Assembly (NCBI GenBank): GCA_036186865.1
Contig: AP025062.1
Span: forward strand, 10,456,023 to 10,520,022
Origin: Eustoma russellianum
Taxonomy: Eukaryota > Streptophyta > Magnoliopsida > Gentianales > Gentianaceae
Direction: 5' to 3'
DNA: 64,000 nucleotides
In this document: piece after piece, positions 9,961 to 22,153 of the stretch
How the letters are laid out: each line of letters opens with the position of its first letter
Numbering within the stretch: the stretch's first letter is position 1
Notes under the pieces: model-generated
What the model was told of the DNA's origin: nothing
Databases searched by the model: none
Seen by the model: the letters and a program-made list of their open reading frames with translations, nothing else
Translations under genes and position numbers: made by a program

Positions 9961-12900
9961 CTAGGCATCAGTGCGACGGAAGTGTGGTAATATTAAATCT
10001 GTCTGAACCAAACCACGAACATGTGAAGGCAAGGACGCCAACAAGGCAAAAGACCGAAAAGATTGAGAATTCATCACCAACTGTGCTAAAAAGTGTGCAG
10101 GTTGATTTGCCTCACGAGAGGCATAAGTAAGATGTAATGAAGCTATACCGAGTAGCCGTCTCAGGCGGCATAAATCTGGAGCCAAATGAGCCACCGAAGA
10201 ATCTATATAGCGAACCAGCTCTTGATGGTCAATAGAAATATCAAACCCACCATATCGCGGTATATAATGTAAAAGAGCGAGGAAAACAGCCTGAGCGTCA
10301 ACTCTGAGGGGATAGTCATGACGAAGTGGAAAAGATATAGCATGCACAAAATTGCCGTATGTATTTCGAACTATTGCACCACCCCCTGCACTATTACGAC
10401 CCACCGATGCATCCGTATTAAGCTTTAAGCGACCAATGGGTGGGGGCACCATCAAATAATCCACATACGCCTAGATCGCAAAGTGGACGAAAGGTCTGGA
10501 TGAATAAGACGTGCATGCGAAAGGGCAAGTCTCGTGCCAGATCTAGGCACAGCCCAGAAATAAAGATCTTGCCGGATGGAATGAATAACAGTCTGTTGAG
10601 ACCAAGATGATTCATCATAAATAATTGTTGCATACCTTTTCCATATATGCCACAGAAGGAGGCTGGGATATATTTTCTGCATCTCCCTTATAAAAGAGTT
10701 TCGAGCGGAAAACCAGATGGATAATAGATATGTACGCCATGATGTGCACCAAACAACATCAATCTCCAATATTGTATTAAAATAATCCCATATGAAACGA
10801 ACTTCCTGGCAAGTAAAGAAGAGATGTACCGTGTATGCCGAGGCCATACAACAAAAAGGACACATGGTAGGTTGGATAGTACAAAATCGCTGAAGGACAT
10901 CCGGTACTGGCGGCGCATCATGAAAAAGTTTCTAAAGAAAGATTTGAATAGCAGGACGTTGTGACTTATACTAAATGTAGGAGTGTGATATCAATAAAGC
11001 CTTGGTTGGCTGGAAAAGCGAATATGCATTACTCAATGTAAATTCTCCTGTGGCCGATGGCGAAACGGGTAGCCCACTCTCCATTTCCACTTGTGATAGA
11101 CATAAGGGATGAATTTTACCAATGCGATGCCAAATTAGGGAATCATATAACCGAGGATGGTAATCAGGATGCATTCCATATCACGCATGAAGATATTTAG
11201 CCCAAACAGAGTCTGAAGTATGATAGAGCAACCATAACTTAGCTGCATAAGCCATCTGTAGCATATGAAGATCCCTAATAGACAAACCACCCTCCTAATA
11301 AGGGTAGCAAAGGCTGCACCAATTCACCCAATGATGATGATTAGAACCCCAGAAAAAACGTGAGAATTTACGCTCTAATGCTGTAACCACACTTTTGGGC
11401 AACCTGGTACATGCCATAATATGTAACAGTAAAGAGGAAAGAACCGATTGTATCAAAACCAAACGTCCAGCCGTCCGCAGGAATTGATGCTGCCACCCTC
11501 TTATCCGAGCATCCACATGTTGTAACAAAGGATGACAATGTGAAACCCTTGTAATCCCTTTATGTAAAAAGGATCCAAGATATTTCATAGGTAGAGCAGA
11601 GGACCTCATTGCAAGTAACTGTGTGTAATTACGCTGGCGGTGGGGTGTAATTCCCGTAGAAAAGACCACCGTACTTTTGTTCCAATTGATGCCTGCCCAG
11701 AGACATCCTCATATGAAGTTAAGAACTGTTTAAACCTCATTAATTTTTGTGTGGATGCCTCAAGAAACACCAACAAATCATCAGTATAAGACAAATCCAA
11801 GATGACAACAGGCATTTGTCCCATGTTAAAGGGCCGGATATAAGATGAAGCCACTAATGATTTCAAGCTGCAGCTAAACGCCTCCGCCGCTAGGATAAAC
11901 AAAAGAGGAGATAAAGGATCCCCTTGTTTTACCTCCCTTGTCAGACGAAAGAAACCCTTGGGAATGCCATTTATGAGAATCGAGATGTATGGCTGTCCAG
12001 ATGGTTTAGTACAAGCGTAATAAAGGAGTGCGAAAAGCCAAAACGTAATGGTACCTGGCGTAAAAACTGCCAACTAATGCGATCAAAAGCCTTTGACATA
12101 TCAAGTTTAATGACTTCATGAAAATGTGATCCTCTATTCAACCAATATATCATGTTAGAGGCAAGAAGTACTTGTTCGGATATGCCACGTCCATTTTGAA
12201 AACCCGCCTACTCCGGAGAGATAATATGTGGCAAAATGGTATTCAAGCGTGATGCTAGTATGCACGTTTGTACCTTACTCATAAAGGTGGATATCGCAAT
12301 GGGCCGATAATCAGTAAAGGTATGCTATGTATCCCCTTTAGGCAAGAGAACTAACATAGAATGGGCCATTTCTTTCAGAACTGAGAATCCCATGAAAAAC
12401 TCTTGCACCAATTTGTAGACATCCAATTGTATAACCTCCCAACACTCCCTAAAGAACCAGCCATCATATCCATCTGGGCCTGCTGCACTATTTGGATCCA
12501 ATGACCAAACTGTCTGTTTAACCCCCTCAAGTTTCGGCATTTGCGCCAAAAAAGTGTTATCGGAATAAGAGACCAATGATGGAATGCAATGTAAGAAGTC
12601 CTGACTAGGTTGTGTTGCTTGACTAGTGAATATCCTCTGAAAATGAGCAACCGGTGTATCACCAATAGAATCTGGAGTATCACATATACTACCAGTGTCT
12701 GTCTCAATACAAGAGATAGTCTGCCGCCTCTGACGCTCCTTCACTAAGGAATGAAAGTAATGAGTGTTTCCATCCCCCTCCCAGAGCCATTTTACACGTG
12801 CTTTTTATCTCCAAAACTCGGTCTCTTGATGCACCACCCGGTTATATTCTGCCTGAGATTCTGAATATGCAATACGATTATCAATAGATAGGTCACGATC

Positions 12901-13811
12901 ATACTCCATCTCCACTCGTTGTACTTGATGTTTCGCATGTTGAAGGCATTGAAAGATATTACCAAAAATCTCCTTATTCCATCGACTCACATCATTTTCA
13001 AAACGCTTTAATTTATCGAACAAGCTGTGCACACCGCCAACTGTGGGATATGATGACCAAGTGGAACGCATAAAAGTGTGGAAGTCTTCATGCTTGGTCC
13101 ACACTGTCAAAAACCTAAACTGACTGGTTGATCGTGACATTGACTAAGTAGTGGACTATGGTTGGAAGTTGTACGACTGAGATGCGTTAACTTTACATCT
13201 GGAAAAGCATCATAAAACGCTGCATTGCAAAAAGTCTAATCAAGACGGTGCCACACCTGTCCCAGCCCTCTGCCACCAGTCCATGTATAGCGGGATCCAA
13301 TATGGGGAACAGTATGCCATGCAGCAAAATCCACTATTTCATTAAAATCTGAAAGAGGATAAATGGGGTTGAGATACCCCCTTATGATCCTGTAGAGAAA
13401 TAAATGTATTAAAATCGGCAGAAATAACCCAGGGTTCCTGCATGAGATCACTACGTCGACACAATTCTACCAGAGAACCCTACGATCAACAACCGTATGC
13501 AACCCATAAACACATGAATGCCAAAAGACGAGATTTTTTGCATGAGAACGAAAACGAAGATGTGCAACTTGCAATGAAGATGAAGACTCCAATAAGTCTA
13601 GAGAAAGATCTTGCCAGAAGCAATAAGCGCGGCCTTCACAAATTCTTAACATTGAAGAGAAACCAGGCTGCAACCGAATGGATGTCATCTGAGTTATGGA
13701 AATCTGTGGCTCAATAACCAGTAAAAAATGAACATTATTCTGATGAATCAACAAACGCAAACGAGAGAGAGAAGTTCAAATGCCCCTTATGTTCCATGTT
13801 ATGAGATTCAT
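9961..13811 (-). pseudogene. LINE-2 ORF2 (endonuclease, RT, RNase H), broken
   Basis: The ATG at 13811 is followed by TWNIRGI and an immediate TGA at codon 12. Endonuclease fragments follow (IEPQ; CVYGLHTV; a TW...VWHRLD block at 13236-13451). The RT segment has LDMSKAFDRI (about 12100), VKQGDPLSPLLF (about 11920) and YTDD in place of YADD (about 11790). A zf-RVT-like segment with CPFC lies near 10860. The RNase H domain (9961-10464) keeps NTDAS, the AQAVFLALLH glutamine-for-glutamate region, SIDHQELV and REANQPAHFLA. Several stops and frameshifts separate these pieces. Same gene order as LINE-1 and LINE-3, but older. Confidence 0.9.
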
Positions 13812-15067
13812 TGGGAAAAAGTTTTAGGTAAATTTGAAGAGCGAGTAACACTATGTGTGACCACATGCCGCTCCGGCCTAGGTATCTGCCTCTACAAACG
13901 TCGATTACGCTTACCAATAAAAGGTACAAAATCAGTTGTGTCCAAGGCCTCTAGTGGCTATGTAATGCGTTGCAACAATTCAGCATTAGAAATATTACCC
14001 TACCGTGATAACAAACGGCGTGTCCACATATCCGATGCCTCCCGAAATTCATGCTACAAATCTGCAGTCGAAACATCATGGGTTTGAACGATCACATCAT
14101 GTGCATCCAAATCTGACACTGAATGAATATTTATTTGATTCTCACCGACAATGGGAGGGGGCTGCAGATCATCAGCCACAAAGCCTTGAGCCTCTGAATT
14201 TTTGGAGGTGGAGGCAGGATGACCTCAGTCTCAACAGTAGTAGATTACGGAAATTCCTCCGATGGGACGGCGTAAGAAACAACAGGCACCTCTTCTTGCT
14301 CTAATTGTGGCTTTCTTCTCCAGTTCTTGGGCAATGGTGGTGCCACCGGTGGATTAGACAGGGGCTGCATATTACTTTTTCCACAGGTTTCATGTGTATG
14401 TCCCAAAATGTAGCATTTTGCAGAAAACGGTGGAGTATCCTCATAAACAACTGTCTGAAAGTGATGATGATCATGGATCTGAAGATGCAAATTTTCGAGC
14501 AATGATTTAGACACATCAATTTCGACAAAGGACCCTTACAACGGATGGCCTAAGAATCTGCTGTGTGGCAGTATCCAATCTGATGGGCGTTCCAATCATG
14601 GCTGCAATGGCAAAAAGAGCGGCTTGATTATGCATATACATAGGTAACTCAAGCAACGAGATCCACCCCGGCACGATTGGGGCATCATATCTAGGATCAA
14701 AATCATATGTATACTTCATGACTCTCATAGGATATCCCAAAACATTCCAAGTGTGATGGCTGAAACATCTATTATAATCCTCCTCAAAACGAAGAAGAAC
14801 GTGAGATTTGTCTAAAAGGCCCGCCTTAACCTGCGCTTGAAAGCCAATACGATCCAAAGTTTTTTGTAATGCTGCCATGCTTGGGCGGCCGTTCCAGAAA
14901 GATCCGACCAAAGTGTGGCGGAACGGCTGAAGCATAGTCGAGACCTCCTCTTCTGCAAAAACCAATGAGGGACATCCTTTGTACCACTGAGGAGGCTTTG
15001 GATGAATGATTGGTGGTGGTGCTCCGCCAAGAACAGATGCGAATGTAGGGGGTGCCGGGGCTATCAA
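13808..15067 (-). pseudogene. LINE-2 ORF1 (Gag-like, DUF4283 type), broken
   Basis: A frame of about 184 residues (15067-14516) contains a DUF4283-like domain, typical of plant LINE ORF1 and related proteins: SLVFAEEEV, LVGSFWNGRPSM, VLLRFEEDYNRCF, PIVPGWISLLELP. No in-frame ATG is visible, since the frame opens after a TAG, so the start codon is probably mutated. After a frameshift near 14516 the next piece (14514-14245) has a damaged CCHC knuckle, AKCYILGHTHETC, with Ser where the first Cys is expected. The remainder to TGA 13810-13808 is disrupted. The terminal TGA overlaps the ORF2 ATG as ATGA, as in LINE-1. Confidence 0.8.
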
Positions 15068-15131
15068 CCCGGGCGACTACGATGAAGATTGGAGTCGCCA
15101 GGGCTCAGCGGGCAGAGATAGTCTATATACA

Positions 15132-15145
15132 TAACTTAAGTACTT
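15132..15145. repeat. Target-site duplication of LINE-2, right copy
   Basis: TAACTTAAGTACTT, identical to 9595-9608. Confidence 0.9.
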
Positions 15146-15390
15146 CACTTAATGAACTAGTTTAGTTTATTAATTGTGGCACCTAAAAATAGTGCAACAA
15201 CAACAAATGTTTGCCATATGATGTAAGCTTTAACACTTCATGGCTTGTTAGTACGGTATCAATATATATAAAGCATATGAGACATGTATATCAAAAAAAA
15301 CATGTCAAGTAATAATTTTGTCATGCATTTCGTAAACTTATATTATTTAAATCATGCATTTGTAAATCATTCAAACACTTTTTCTCAACA
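15146..15390 (-). repeat. Element B, 5' LTR, outer part
   Basis: Resumes the LTR after LINE-2 and runs to CTCAACA at 15390, the complement of the LTR start TGTTGAG. It matches 6140-6385 of the left LTR. The gypsy pol remnant begins immediately after. Confidence 0.85.
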
Positions 15391-17600
15391 AATGATTCCT
15401 TCCATGGATGATATTCCTGTGTTGAATGAATTCAAAGATGTCATCCCTGAAGAATTACCTGGTCTACCTCTTGATTGAGAAGTCGATTTTGAAATTAAAC
15501 TGGCACCCGAGACTGGACCTGTATCGAAGGCTCCATACCAAATGAAACCTGTTGAACTCAAAGAATTGAAGGAACAATTGCAAGAGTTCTTAGACAAGAA
15601 GTTTATCAGACCCATTATCTCACCTTGGGGAGAGTAAGTGTTGTTCGTAAAGAAGAAGGATGGGAGTTTGAGGCTATGTATTGATTATCACGAGCTCAAC
15701 AAGATCACAGTTAAGAACAAAAGTCTGCTCCCATGGATTGATGACCTATTTGATCAGTTAAAAGGTGCGAGGGTGTTTTCTAAGATCAACTTGAGATCAG
15801 GGTACCACCAATTGAACATCAAGGTAGAGGATGTTCCTAAAATCGCATTTCAAACGAGGTATTGGCACTATGAATTTTTGGTTATGCCTTTCAGCCTGAC
15901 TATTGCACATGCGGTGTTTATGGATGTGATGAATATGATGTCTAGGTCACAATTGGATGAATTTATGGTGGTATTCAATGAAAATGTACTGATTTACTCT
16001 CCAAGTAAGGAAGCCCATATAGAACACCTCAGAGAAGTTTTGGGAATTTTACGAGAAAAAGAAGCTTTATGCTAAGTTCAACAAATGTCTGTTCTTACTT
16101 AAGAGTGTGACATTTCTAGGTCATGTAATTTTGGAACAAAGGATTTCTGTGGATCCAAAGAAGATTGAAGCAATAATTGACTGGCCTGACCTACCAATGT
16201 CACTGAAGTGAGAAGTTCTATGCAGTTGGAAGGATATTATCACAAATTTTTGGAAGGATTTTCTACCATAGAGATCCCATTGAACAAGTTAACGTAAAAG
16301 CATGTGAAGTTCGAGTAGATGCCAGATTGTTAAAGGAGTTTTGAGGAATTGAAGAAGAGACTAACTTCTGCTTCAATTTTGGTTCAACCTCCTGATTTAT
16401 AGTGATGCCTCGAAGAATGGTCTAGGTTGTGTGCTAATACAGAACGGACGAGTTATAGCATATGCCTCAAGACAATTAAAGCCCTATGAGTGGAATTATC
16501 TGACCCATGACATGGAATTAGTGGTAGTGGTGTTTGCCCTTAAAATTTGGAGACATTGTTTCCATGGTGAGAGATGCGAAGTCTATACAGATCATAAGAC
16601 CCTAAAATACTTTTTTACACAAAATGAGCTTAACGTGAGATAACGAAGGTGGTTGGAGCTGTTGAAAGACTACGATTTTAGTATAAATTACCATCCTAGA
16701 AAATCAAATAGGATGGCAGACGCTCTTACTCGAAAGGCTAGGCTAGAGCCTCTAAAAAGAGAAATGGAGGAATTTGACCTAAACGTTGTGGAATTTACTG
16801 CCAACACTTTGGCAGCATTAGTCATATCTCCTATGTTGATAGAAAGGATAATGGAGGCCAGACTAATGATGAAGGTATATTAAAAAATCATGGAGAAACT
16901 CAAAGATGAACAAGTCGACGGATATCAAGTGAATACTGACTCTGGTCTTTGGTATCAAGGAATATTATATGTTCCTAAGTTGGATGGTCTGAAGAAAGAA
17001 GTATCAAAAGAAGCCATCATTTACGACTACCGATTCATCCAAGACTCAAAATATACAAAGACCTTAAGAAGAATTATTGGTGGAATGGGATGAAAAGGGA
17101 GATAGATGAGTACGTAACAAGATTCTTGGTATGACAGCAAGTAAAAGCCAAACACCAAAGTCTTGGAGGACTTCTTCAACCTTTAGATATCCCAAAACAC
17201 ATTACGATAGATTTCATGGTTGGTTTACCAAAGACCAAGAGTGGTACTGATACGATTTTGGTTATCATGAATCGATAGAATAAGTCCTCACATTTCTTGC
17301 CCATGTCTAGTGAAGCAATCATGGAGAAGTTAATGGCAATGTATGTGGATAATATAGTAACCTTGCATGGTGTGCTGGTAAGTATTGTATCAGATCAAGA
17401 ACCCAAATTCAACTCGCGATTTTGGATGGCATATTAAGAAGTTATGCGTATAGACTTGAGATTGAGCACTGTCTTTCACCCTCAAACCGATGGTCAATCA
17501 GAAAGGACCATCAAGACATTGGGATATGTTGGTGAAACTCATAGAGTTTTCGTATAATAACAGCTAACACAGTGCGATTGGTATAGCACCATTCGAGACA
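15391..17600 (+). pseudogene. Ty3/gypsy pol remnant (Tekay/Del-type): RT, RNase H, integrase
   Basis: The frame starts at the protease-RT linker (DIPVLNEFKDVIPEELPGLP), then RT with LFVKKKDGSLRLCIDYHELNK, FSKINLRSGYHQL and HYEFLVMPF. The catalytic FxDD block reads FNENVLIYS, so both Asp are gone. RNase H follows near 16400-16640 (IAYASRQLKPYEWNY, VYTDHKTLKYF), then a linker, then integrase near 17090-17540 (IDFMVGLPK, VSIVSDQ, TVFHPQTDGQSERT). The copy stops inside integrase at APFETL near 17600. At least ten in-frame stops or shifts are visible. Gag and protease are missing because element B is inserted at the left edge. The lineage call rests on motif recognition. Confidence 0.88.
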
Positions 17601-17615
17601 CTAGTAGAAATATAT

Positions 17616-17624
17616 CTATAAATA
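17616..17624 (+). promoter_or_regulatory. TATA box
   Basis: CTATAAATA followed by GGG and an A/C-rich leader. It is probably an old LTR promoter. The transcription start is not determinable. Confidence 0.4.
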
Positions 17625-18179
17625 TGGGATCAACTCTCCCTAAAACAAAACATACACAGACACACACACGACAAAAGAAAAAAAAGAGGGAGTGAGGGTT
17701 GGCAGAGAGGGAGAAAGAAAGAAAAATAATTTTGGGCAATCACACGTTGTCGAACCAAAGACGGGTTTTGAATCCTTACAGTTCTACGAACGTCTTGGTG
17801 GTAAGTATGGAGTTATGTTTAGATTTTGATGACTTATTTATATTAGTATATGAAATAATTATTAACTAATTGTGTAGAAAATAGTTTGATAAGGGAGTTG
17901 TATATGCTAATTTTTATTGGATGAATTGTTTAGGTTATAAAGAAATTCTTCTACTCTTTAAGATTAGTTAGATTTAATTCGGTTTCTTTTGTACACATTA
18001 TGTAAAATTGTTTTTAAATAGGTTAGGTAACGGAAAATATGTATAGATATGTATGTGTGACTGCATTGATAAATTGATTTAAAAATAAGAATAAATAAAA
18101 TAAATAAAAAGAAGGCTACCTTCTGTCTTTTGGCAAAGAGAGGAAAATAATAATAATAGAGAGAGAGAAGACTGTCGGC

Positions 18180-18305
18180 ATGGGAGAGGAAGGAAAAAAG
18201 AAGAAAAAGGAGGAAAGTGGGATCGAGAGAAAAAAAGGAAAAAAGAAAGAAAAAGGAAGAAAGTGGGATCGAAAGAAAAGGAAAGAAAAAAGTGAAAAAG
18301 AAGTT
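18180..18305 (+). repeat. Polypurine stretch with a ~43-bp tandem duplication
   Basis: Nearly pure A/G on the plus strand. The segment around GAAAGTGGGATCGA occurs twice, about 43 bp apart. It is low complexity and explains the apparent Lys/Glu-rich frame here, which is not a gene. Confidence 0.85.
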
Positions 18306-18556
18306 CTTGGGATTCGAACCTTGGTGGGCAAAGAGGTGAAAGAGGGGTTGGTCCTCTGGGCTGAAGAGGGTTTTGTTTTATGGGGCTAGATCATTTAATA
18401 AATAGTTAGTTTTAGTGCTGGAAAGAAAAGAAAAAAAAGTGCAAAGCAGGATTCGAAGTGGAGTGCTGCAAGTTAGAGTCAGAAGGCAATACAAGTGAGT
18501 TGGATGAAGTTTTGGCATATTTTAGAGGCGGAATATTTTTAAAGTTTATACTGCAG

Positions 18557-18565
18557 TATAAAAAA
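18557..18565 (+). promoter_or_regulatory. TATA box of the putative gypsy LTR
   Basis: TATAAAAAA followed by GGG, upstream of pyrimidine-rich leader-like sequence. This is a candidate U3/R boundary promoter. Confidence 0.45.
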
Positions 18566-19512
18566 GGGTATTTAAGAACTAATACTTAGTCAATAGTTTG
18601 GTCAGCACTCAATAGTCAATAGATCGGATGACACTTTAGTCAATAGGTTGGTTGGTACTTTGGGTAATAGATCGGTCGACACTATATCCAATGGACCAGA
18701 CATATGGCACCAGTATAATCCATTCAAAAAGAAGAAAAAGAAGATCACTTTTTGCATGCCATCATTTTATTTTACCTTCCACTATACTCCTTCTTCCCTT
18801 CACTCCCTCAAATAGGCGACCTTCTTTTCCCCAAACTATTTCATTCCCACTTCACCCATTTCAACCAACAACTCTCTCTCTCTCTCTTTCTCATTCTTCC
18901 TAAGTTTTGGACCTTCAAACTCCCCCCTTCCTTCCCTTTTCAACCGTGTCTACACAAAGGAGACAAAGAAGACAATTCCTCACTTCATCACTGCACTTTC
19001 AAGCCAAACACACTCTCTTCTTCTTCACAAAAGTCTCCAACTCCCTCCTTTCTCCTTACAAACCCGTGAGGTGCCAAGAGCCAAGAAAGATAAAAAAATT
19101 CCCTCCTCAACTCACCCTTCTTCCTCAAAACAAAAGACTAAAAATCCATTTTCATCCTAGGACTTGAATCCAAAAATTTGCAGGGGCAAGTAGCAAGGTA
19201 AGCTTAATGCAAATATGATTCCAAAATACCACCATTCTACCCCTTCTATAATTGTTCATCACCTCTTCTCATTTACCTATTCTAGCCGTATCATTCATAG
19301 GGCAAGGAGGGGAAAGAACTCTCAAGCCAAGACAAGAATCAAGCTCTTAGTGTCTTCATCAAGAAGACTTCTTCAAATCTAAGCTTGAAATATAAGTAGT
19401 AGGCAAGTATACTACTTAGATTCTTCATGCATTTTCCAACTCACTAAATACTTTGTATAAGAAAAATGGATCATGCATGAGTATGCTCAAGTCCCTTTTC
19501 ATATATAGAAAT

Positions 19513-20725
19513 CGGCCATAGGCCTTGCATGTAAGATTTGGCCGTTATAAAGAGTAGCAAAGTTATAAACCAACTATGTTCATATGGAAAGTATATGTTT
19601 AATTGAAATGGCTTCAAGAGACTTGCATGTATAGAAATGAAGTATGCATGTGTAGATTAAGTCTTGCATGTGAAAAAGGAACATGATTATGATTAGTCAA
19701 GAAGATGTTAAGATGAATGAAGTAAAAGATAGATGACAGACAAGATAGGATGACTTGCATGTAAATTATAATTAAGGTTGTAGCTAGGGAGATAAGTGAA
19801 GTGTAAACAAGCAATAAAGTCATGCATGTGAGGTTGGAACGAAAGTAAAGGTATTGCAGGGCGGATCTCGGCCATGTTGAGGAAAAATGAAGAAATGTCC
19901 ATTTTAGACAAGTTCAAGATTAAACATATTGTTGCATGCATCCACTAAGTCATTGATTTCAAGATTTGTTTGATTGCAAGAAGTATTTACCTTGAGTCCA
20001 CCCACTAACTCTCGGCCTATGGAGGACTTTTTTCCCTTGGTTGAGCATAATTATTTAACAAGTTTAGTGGCTAGTGGAGTACGAAATGTAGTATGTTGGA
20101 AGCATTAGTGGCTTACATCGATAATGATGAGAGTTCCATTACCTTGCAACTCTAGCTTTATTAGAACTTTGTATCTTTTCTTTGGTGTTGACATGGCCGA
20201 ACCTTATGTGGTAGAAGAACATAGTTTTCTTAAATTTAGAAAAGAAGAAGTAAGAGGGAGTAAATCAAGAGGTATGTAATGTGTGAAAATTGTGTGTGAG
20301 CATGCATGCAACTTTCAGCCACATGGCCGTTTGCATGCAAGAAAAAGTATGTTGGGATACCATGAATCATAATAGGGCCCTAATAGAAAAACATTGAGGT
20401 GTAACATATACCACCTTTCGGCCATAAGGCCATTTTCATGTGAAAACTTCAAGTTTTGACATATTATACCATAATAGGGAGATGATAATGTATTATGGGT
20501 AATTTTTCTTGGTTTGGTATAATAAAAATATTGATATGTATATGTGTGTGTACGTAAGTGCGTGCACACCTCGGCCATAAGGGCCTTTTTCATGTACAAA
20601 TGATGTTTCGGAAATAATGAGCTATGATATGGAATTGGTAACTTATTTTGGGAAGGTTGGAATTATAAAAAGTGTAATGAAGAAGAGTGTGTGTGTGTGT
20701 ATGTGTATTCGGCCATGGAGCCATG
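19513..20725 (+). repeat. Dispersed CGGCCAT-AGGCC-CATGT modules
   Basis: Related 22-25 bp modules begin near 19513, 20326, 20419, 20572 and 20710. Each has CGGCCAT (or CAGCCACA), a second GGCC or GCC 3-4 bp later, and usually a T-run with CATG. A lone CGGCCAT is at 19869. Function unknown. Confidence 0.6.
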
Positions 20726-21058
20726 ACTAGGTGAAAAATAGATAATTGGATAAAGATATATTTCATTAAGCGAAAATTATTGCAAAATGTATTACTTGGA
20801 CATATTTGACCTCTTAGAATAAAGAAAGAGTATATTTGCTAAATGTCAAAGTATATGGGATGATGGATCCTTTACAGTCACTTGTGCTTGTTTATATGTT
20901 CATGGAGTTTATATTGTGAATTTCTCAACATTTTTATGGATTGATAATTTGACTTATATGTACATGGATCATAATGCATGTCATTTTGCAAAATTCATTG
21001 GTTTTATATAAAATTGCATCTTGCATCGTATGCGAAATCACGAATCCTCCGGGGATGA

Positions 21059-21189
21059 AATATGGATATAGACAGGTCTCTGACCAGATATGGATATGGA
21101 CCGGTCTCTGATTGGATACGGATATGGATACAGATATGGGCCGTTCTCTGACCAGATATGAATATGGACTGGTCTCTGACCAGATATGG
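21059..21189 (+). repeat. Minisatellite with GGTCTCTGACC hairpin units
   Basis: About four imperfect units of ATATGGATATGGACC plus GGTCTCTGACCAG. GGTC and GACC flank TCT, so each unit is a small inverted repeat. It sits in the distal part of the LTR, like the minisatellites of the two solo LTRs. Confidence 0.7.
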
Positions 21190-21494
21190 CATGGACATGC
21201 ATTACATTTTTATAACTTAGCATCACTTGCATCATCTTAGAACATGGAAAGTATATGGACATGGATATGGAATTTATTTTGACATGGATTATGGACTTTA
21301 CTTTTTATGGATGATGGACACTATTTGGACATGGATCATGGACTCCCATTTTCATTGATTATGGGCATTATTTGGACTTGAAACATTCATGGATTATGTG
21401 TTGGTATATGAAATGTTTTGATGAAGTTAAAGATGTTTAAAAAGAGTTAAAAAAGAAATTTCACACTTGGTATTAGAAGCAAAATGAGAAATAG

Positions 21495-21955
21495 ACACTA
21501 TGAGACACCGATCTCTCACATGGATCGATTAATGTATACATCATTCTCTCAAAGAGAGACATCGATCGATCTATGATGGAAATGTCCAAGGTTGAAACCT
21601 TACTACCCAACATCGATCTCTCAAGCTGGGAGATATCGATCGATCGATGTGACATCAGTCTCTAAGGTTAGAGACATCGATCGATCGAGGTAGTGAAGAT
21701 TCAAAGTTGAAAACTTACTGGAAGACATTGATCTCTCAAATTCTGAGACATCGATCAATCGATGTATATATCAGTCACTCAAGAGAGACATCGATTGATC
21801 GACACAAACTGAAACCTTACTGGAGGACATTGATCTCTTAGCTTGGGACATCGATCGATCGGTGTAGACATCAGTCTCTCAAGGAAGAGACATCGATGGA
21901 TCGATGTATGGAAGGTTCAAAACTGGAACCTTACACATCGATCGATGGATGTCAT
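21495..21955 (+). repeat. Array of ATCGATCGAT palindromes
   Basis: At least six copies or near-copies of ACATCGATCGATCGATGT occur in about 460 bp, alternating with CAGTCTCTCAAG and AGAGAC segments and with a GGTTGAAACCTTACT spacer. The core is an 18-bp perfect palindrome. The array lies about 190-650 bp upstream of the TATA box, so it is in U3. Confidence 0.85.
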
Positions 21956-22144
21956 CCAGAATTTAAATTTTTATGACTGTTGGGACGAAATCCTAGGGAG
22001 ATTCATGGTGTTTTCTCTTTCCAATCTTGCTCAAATTTCTTGTGGACTTTTCCCTAACATTAATCATGCTTCTTTGACTATTGTCAAGACTTGAGATTGA
22101 CTTGAAGACTTGGACGAGGCTCTAAAAATGTGGATTACACCTCT

Positions 22145-22153
22145 TATAAATAG
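22145..22153 (+). promoter_or_regulatory. TATA box of copia-2
   Basis: TATAAATAG, a canonical plant TATA box inside the 5' LTR, followed by a leader starting roughly 30 nt downstream. Confidence 0.65.

Larger units (their letters stand above)
9609..15131 (-). mobile_element. LINE-2: near full-length L1-type LINE with decayed ORFs
   Basis: The element is flanked by a 14-bp duplication and inserted in the right LTR of element B. The minus-strand 3' end carries a short poly(A) (T8 at 9612-9619). It contains ORF1, ORF2 and an RNase H domain, plus a 3' UTR of about 350 nt. That UTR has a terminal block (9770-9835) also found in LINE-3. The 5' end at 15131 leaves only about 60 nt before the ORF1 frame, so it is nearly complete. 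Many stops and frameshifts make it inactive. Confidence 0.92.
3918..15390 (-). mobile_element. Element B: gag-only Ty1/copia (Sirevirus-like) LTR retrotransposon
   Basis: On the minus strand the parts are: LTR ending at 8601, primer site, a complete but decayed gag, polypurine tracts, then a second LTR (6385 down to 3918). No protease, integrase or reverse transcriptase sequence exists between gag and the polypurine tracts. The internal region is only 6386-8600. The left LTR is cut by LINE-1 and the right LTR is split by LINE-2. The 5 bp after the right LTR (15391-15395, AATGA) are the likely target duplication; the partner copy lies outside the window. Confidence 0.85.
17601..21433 (+). repeat. 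Probable LTR of the gypsy element, non-coding
   Basis: After pol breaks off no coding frame is supported for 3.8 kb. A CTATAAATA box (17616-17624) with a leader and GGTAAGT lies at the start, and a second TATA box lies at 18557. After that come pyrimidine-rich leader-like sequence (18760-19170), CAAGGTAAGC (19195) and GGCAAGTATAC (19402). GGCAAGTATAC also occurs in both solo LTRs, which supports an LTR identity. CGGCCAT-type repeats and a minisatellite (21059-21189) follow. No LTR end is visible: the left junction looks like a deletion inside integrase, and the right end is cut by copia-2. Confidence 0.55.

Noticed and set aside
18310..18320. GGATTCGAACC, which on the minus strand is a tRNA/SINE B-box (GGTTCGAATCC)
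   Set aside because: No matching A-box or tRNA-like fold lies upstream on the minus strand; treated as chance within LTR sequence.
18180..18389. Lys/Glu-rich open frame
   Set aside because: Translation of a polypurine low-complexity tract with a tandem duplication.
18652..19167. Pro/Ser/Phe-rich overlapping frames that look like a small secreted protein
   Set aside because: Pyrimidine-rich leader of an LTR; three overlapping frames are open at once and none shows a domain.
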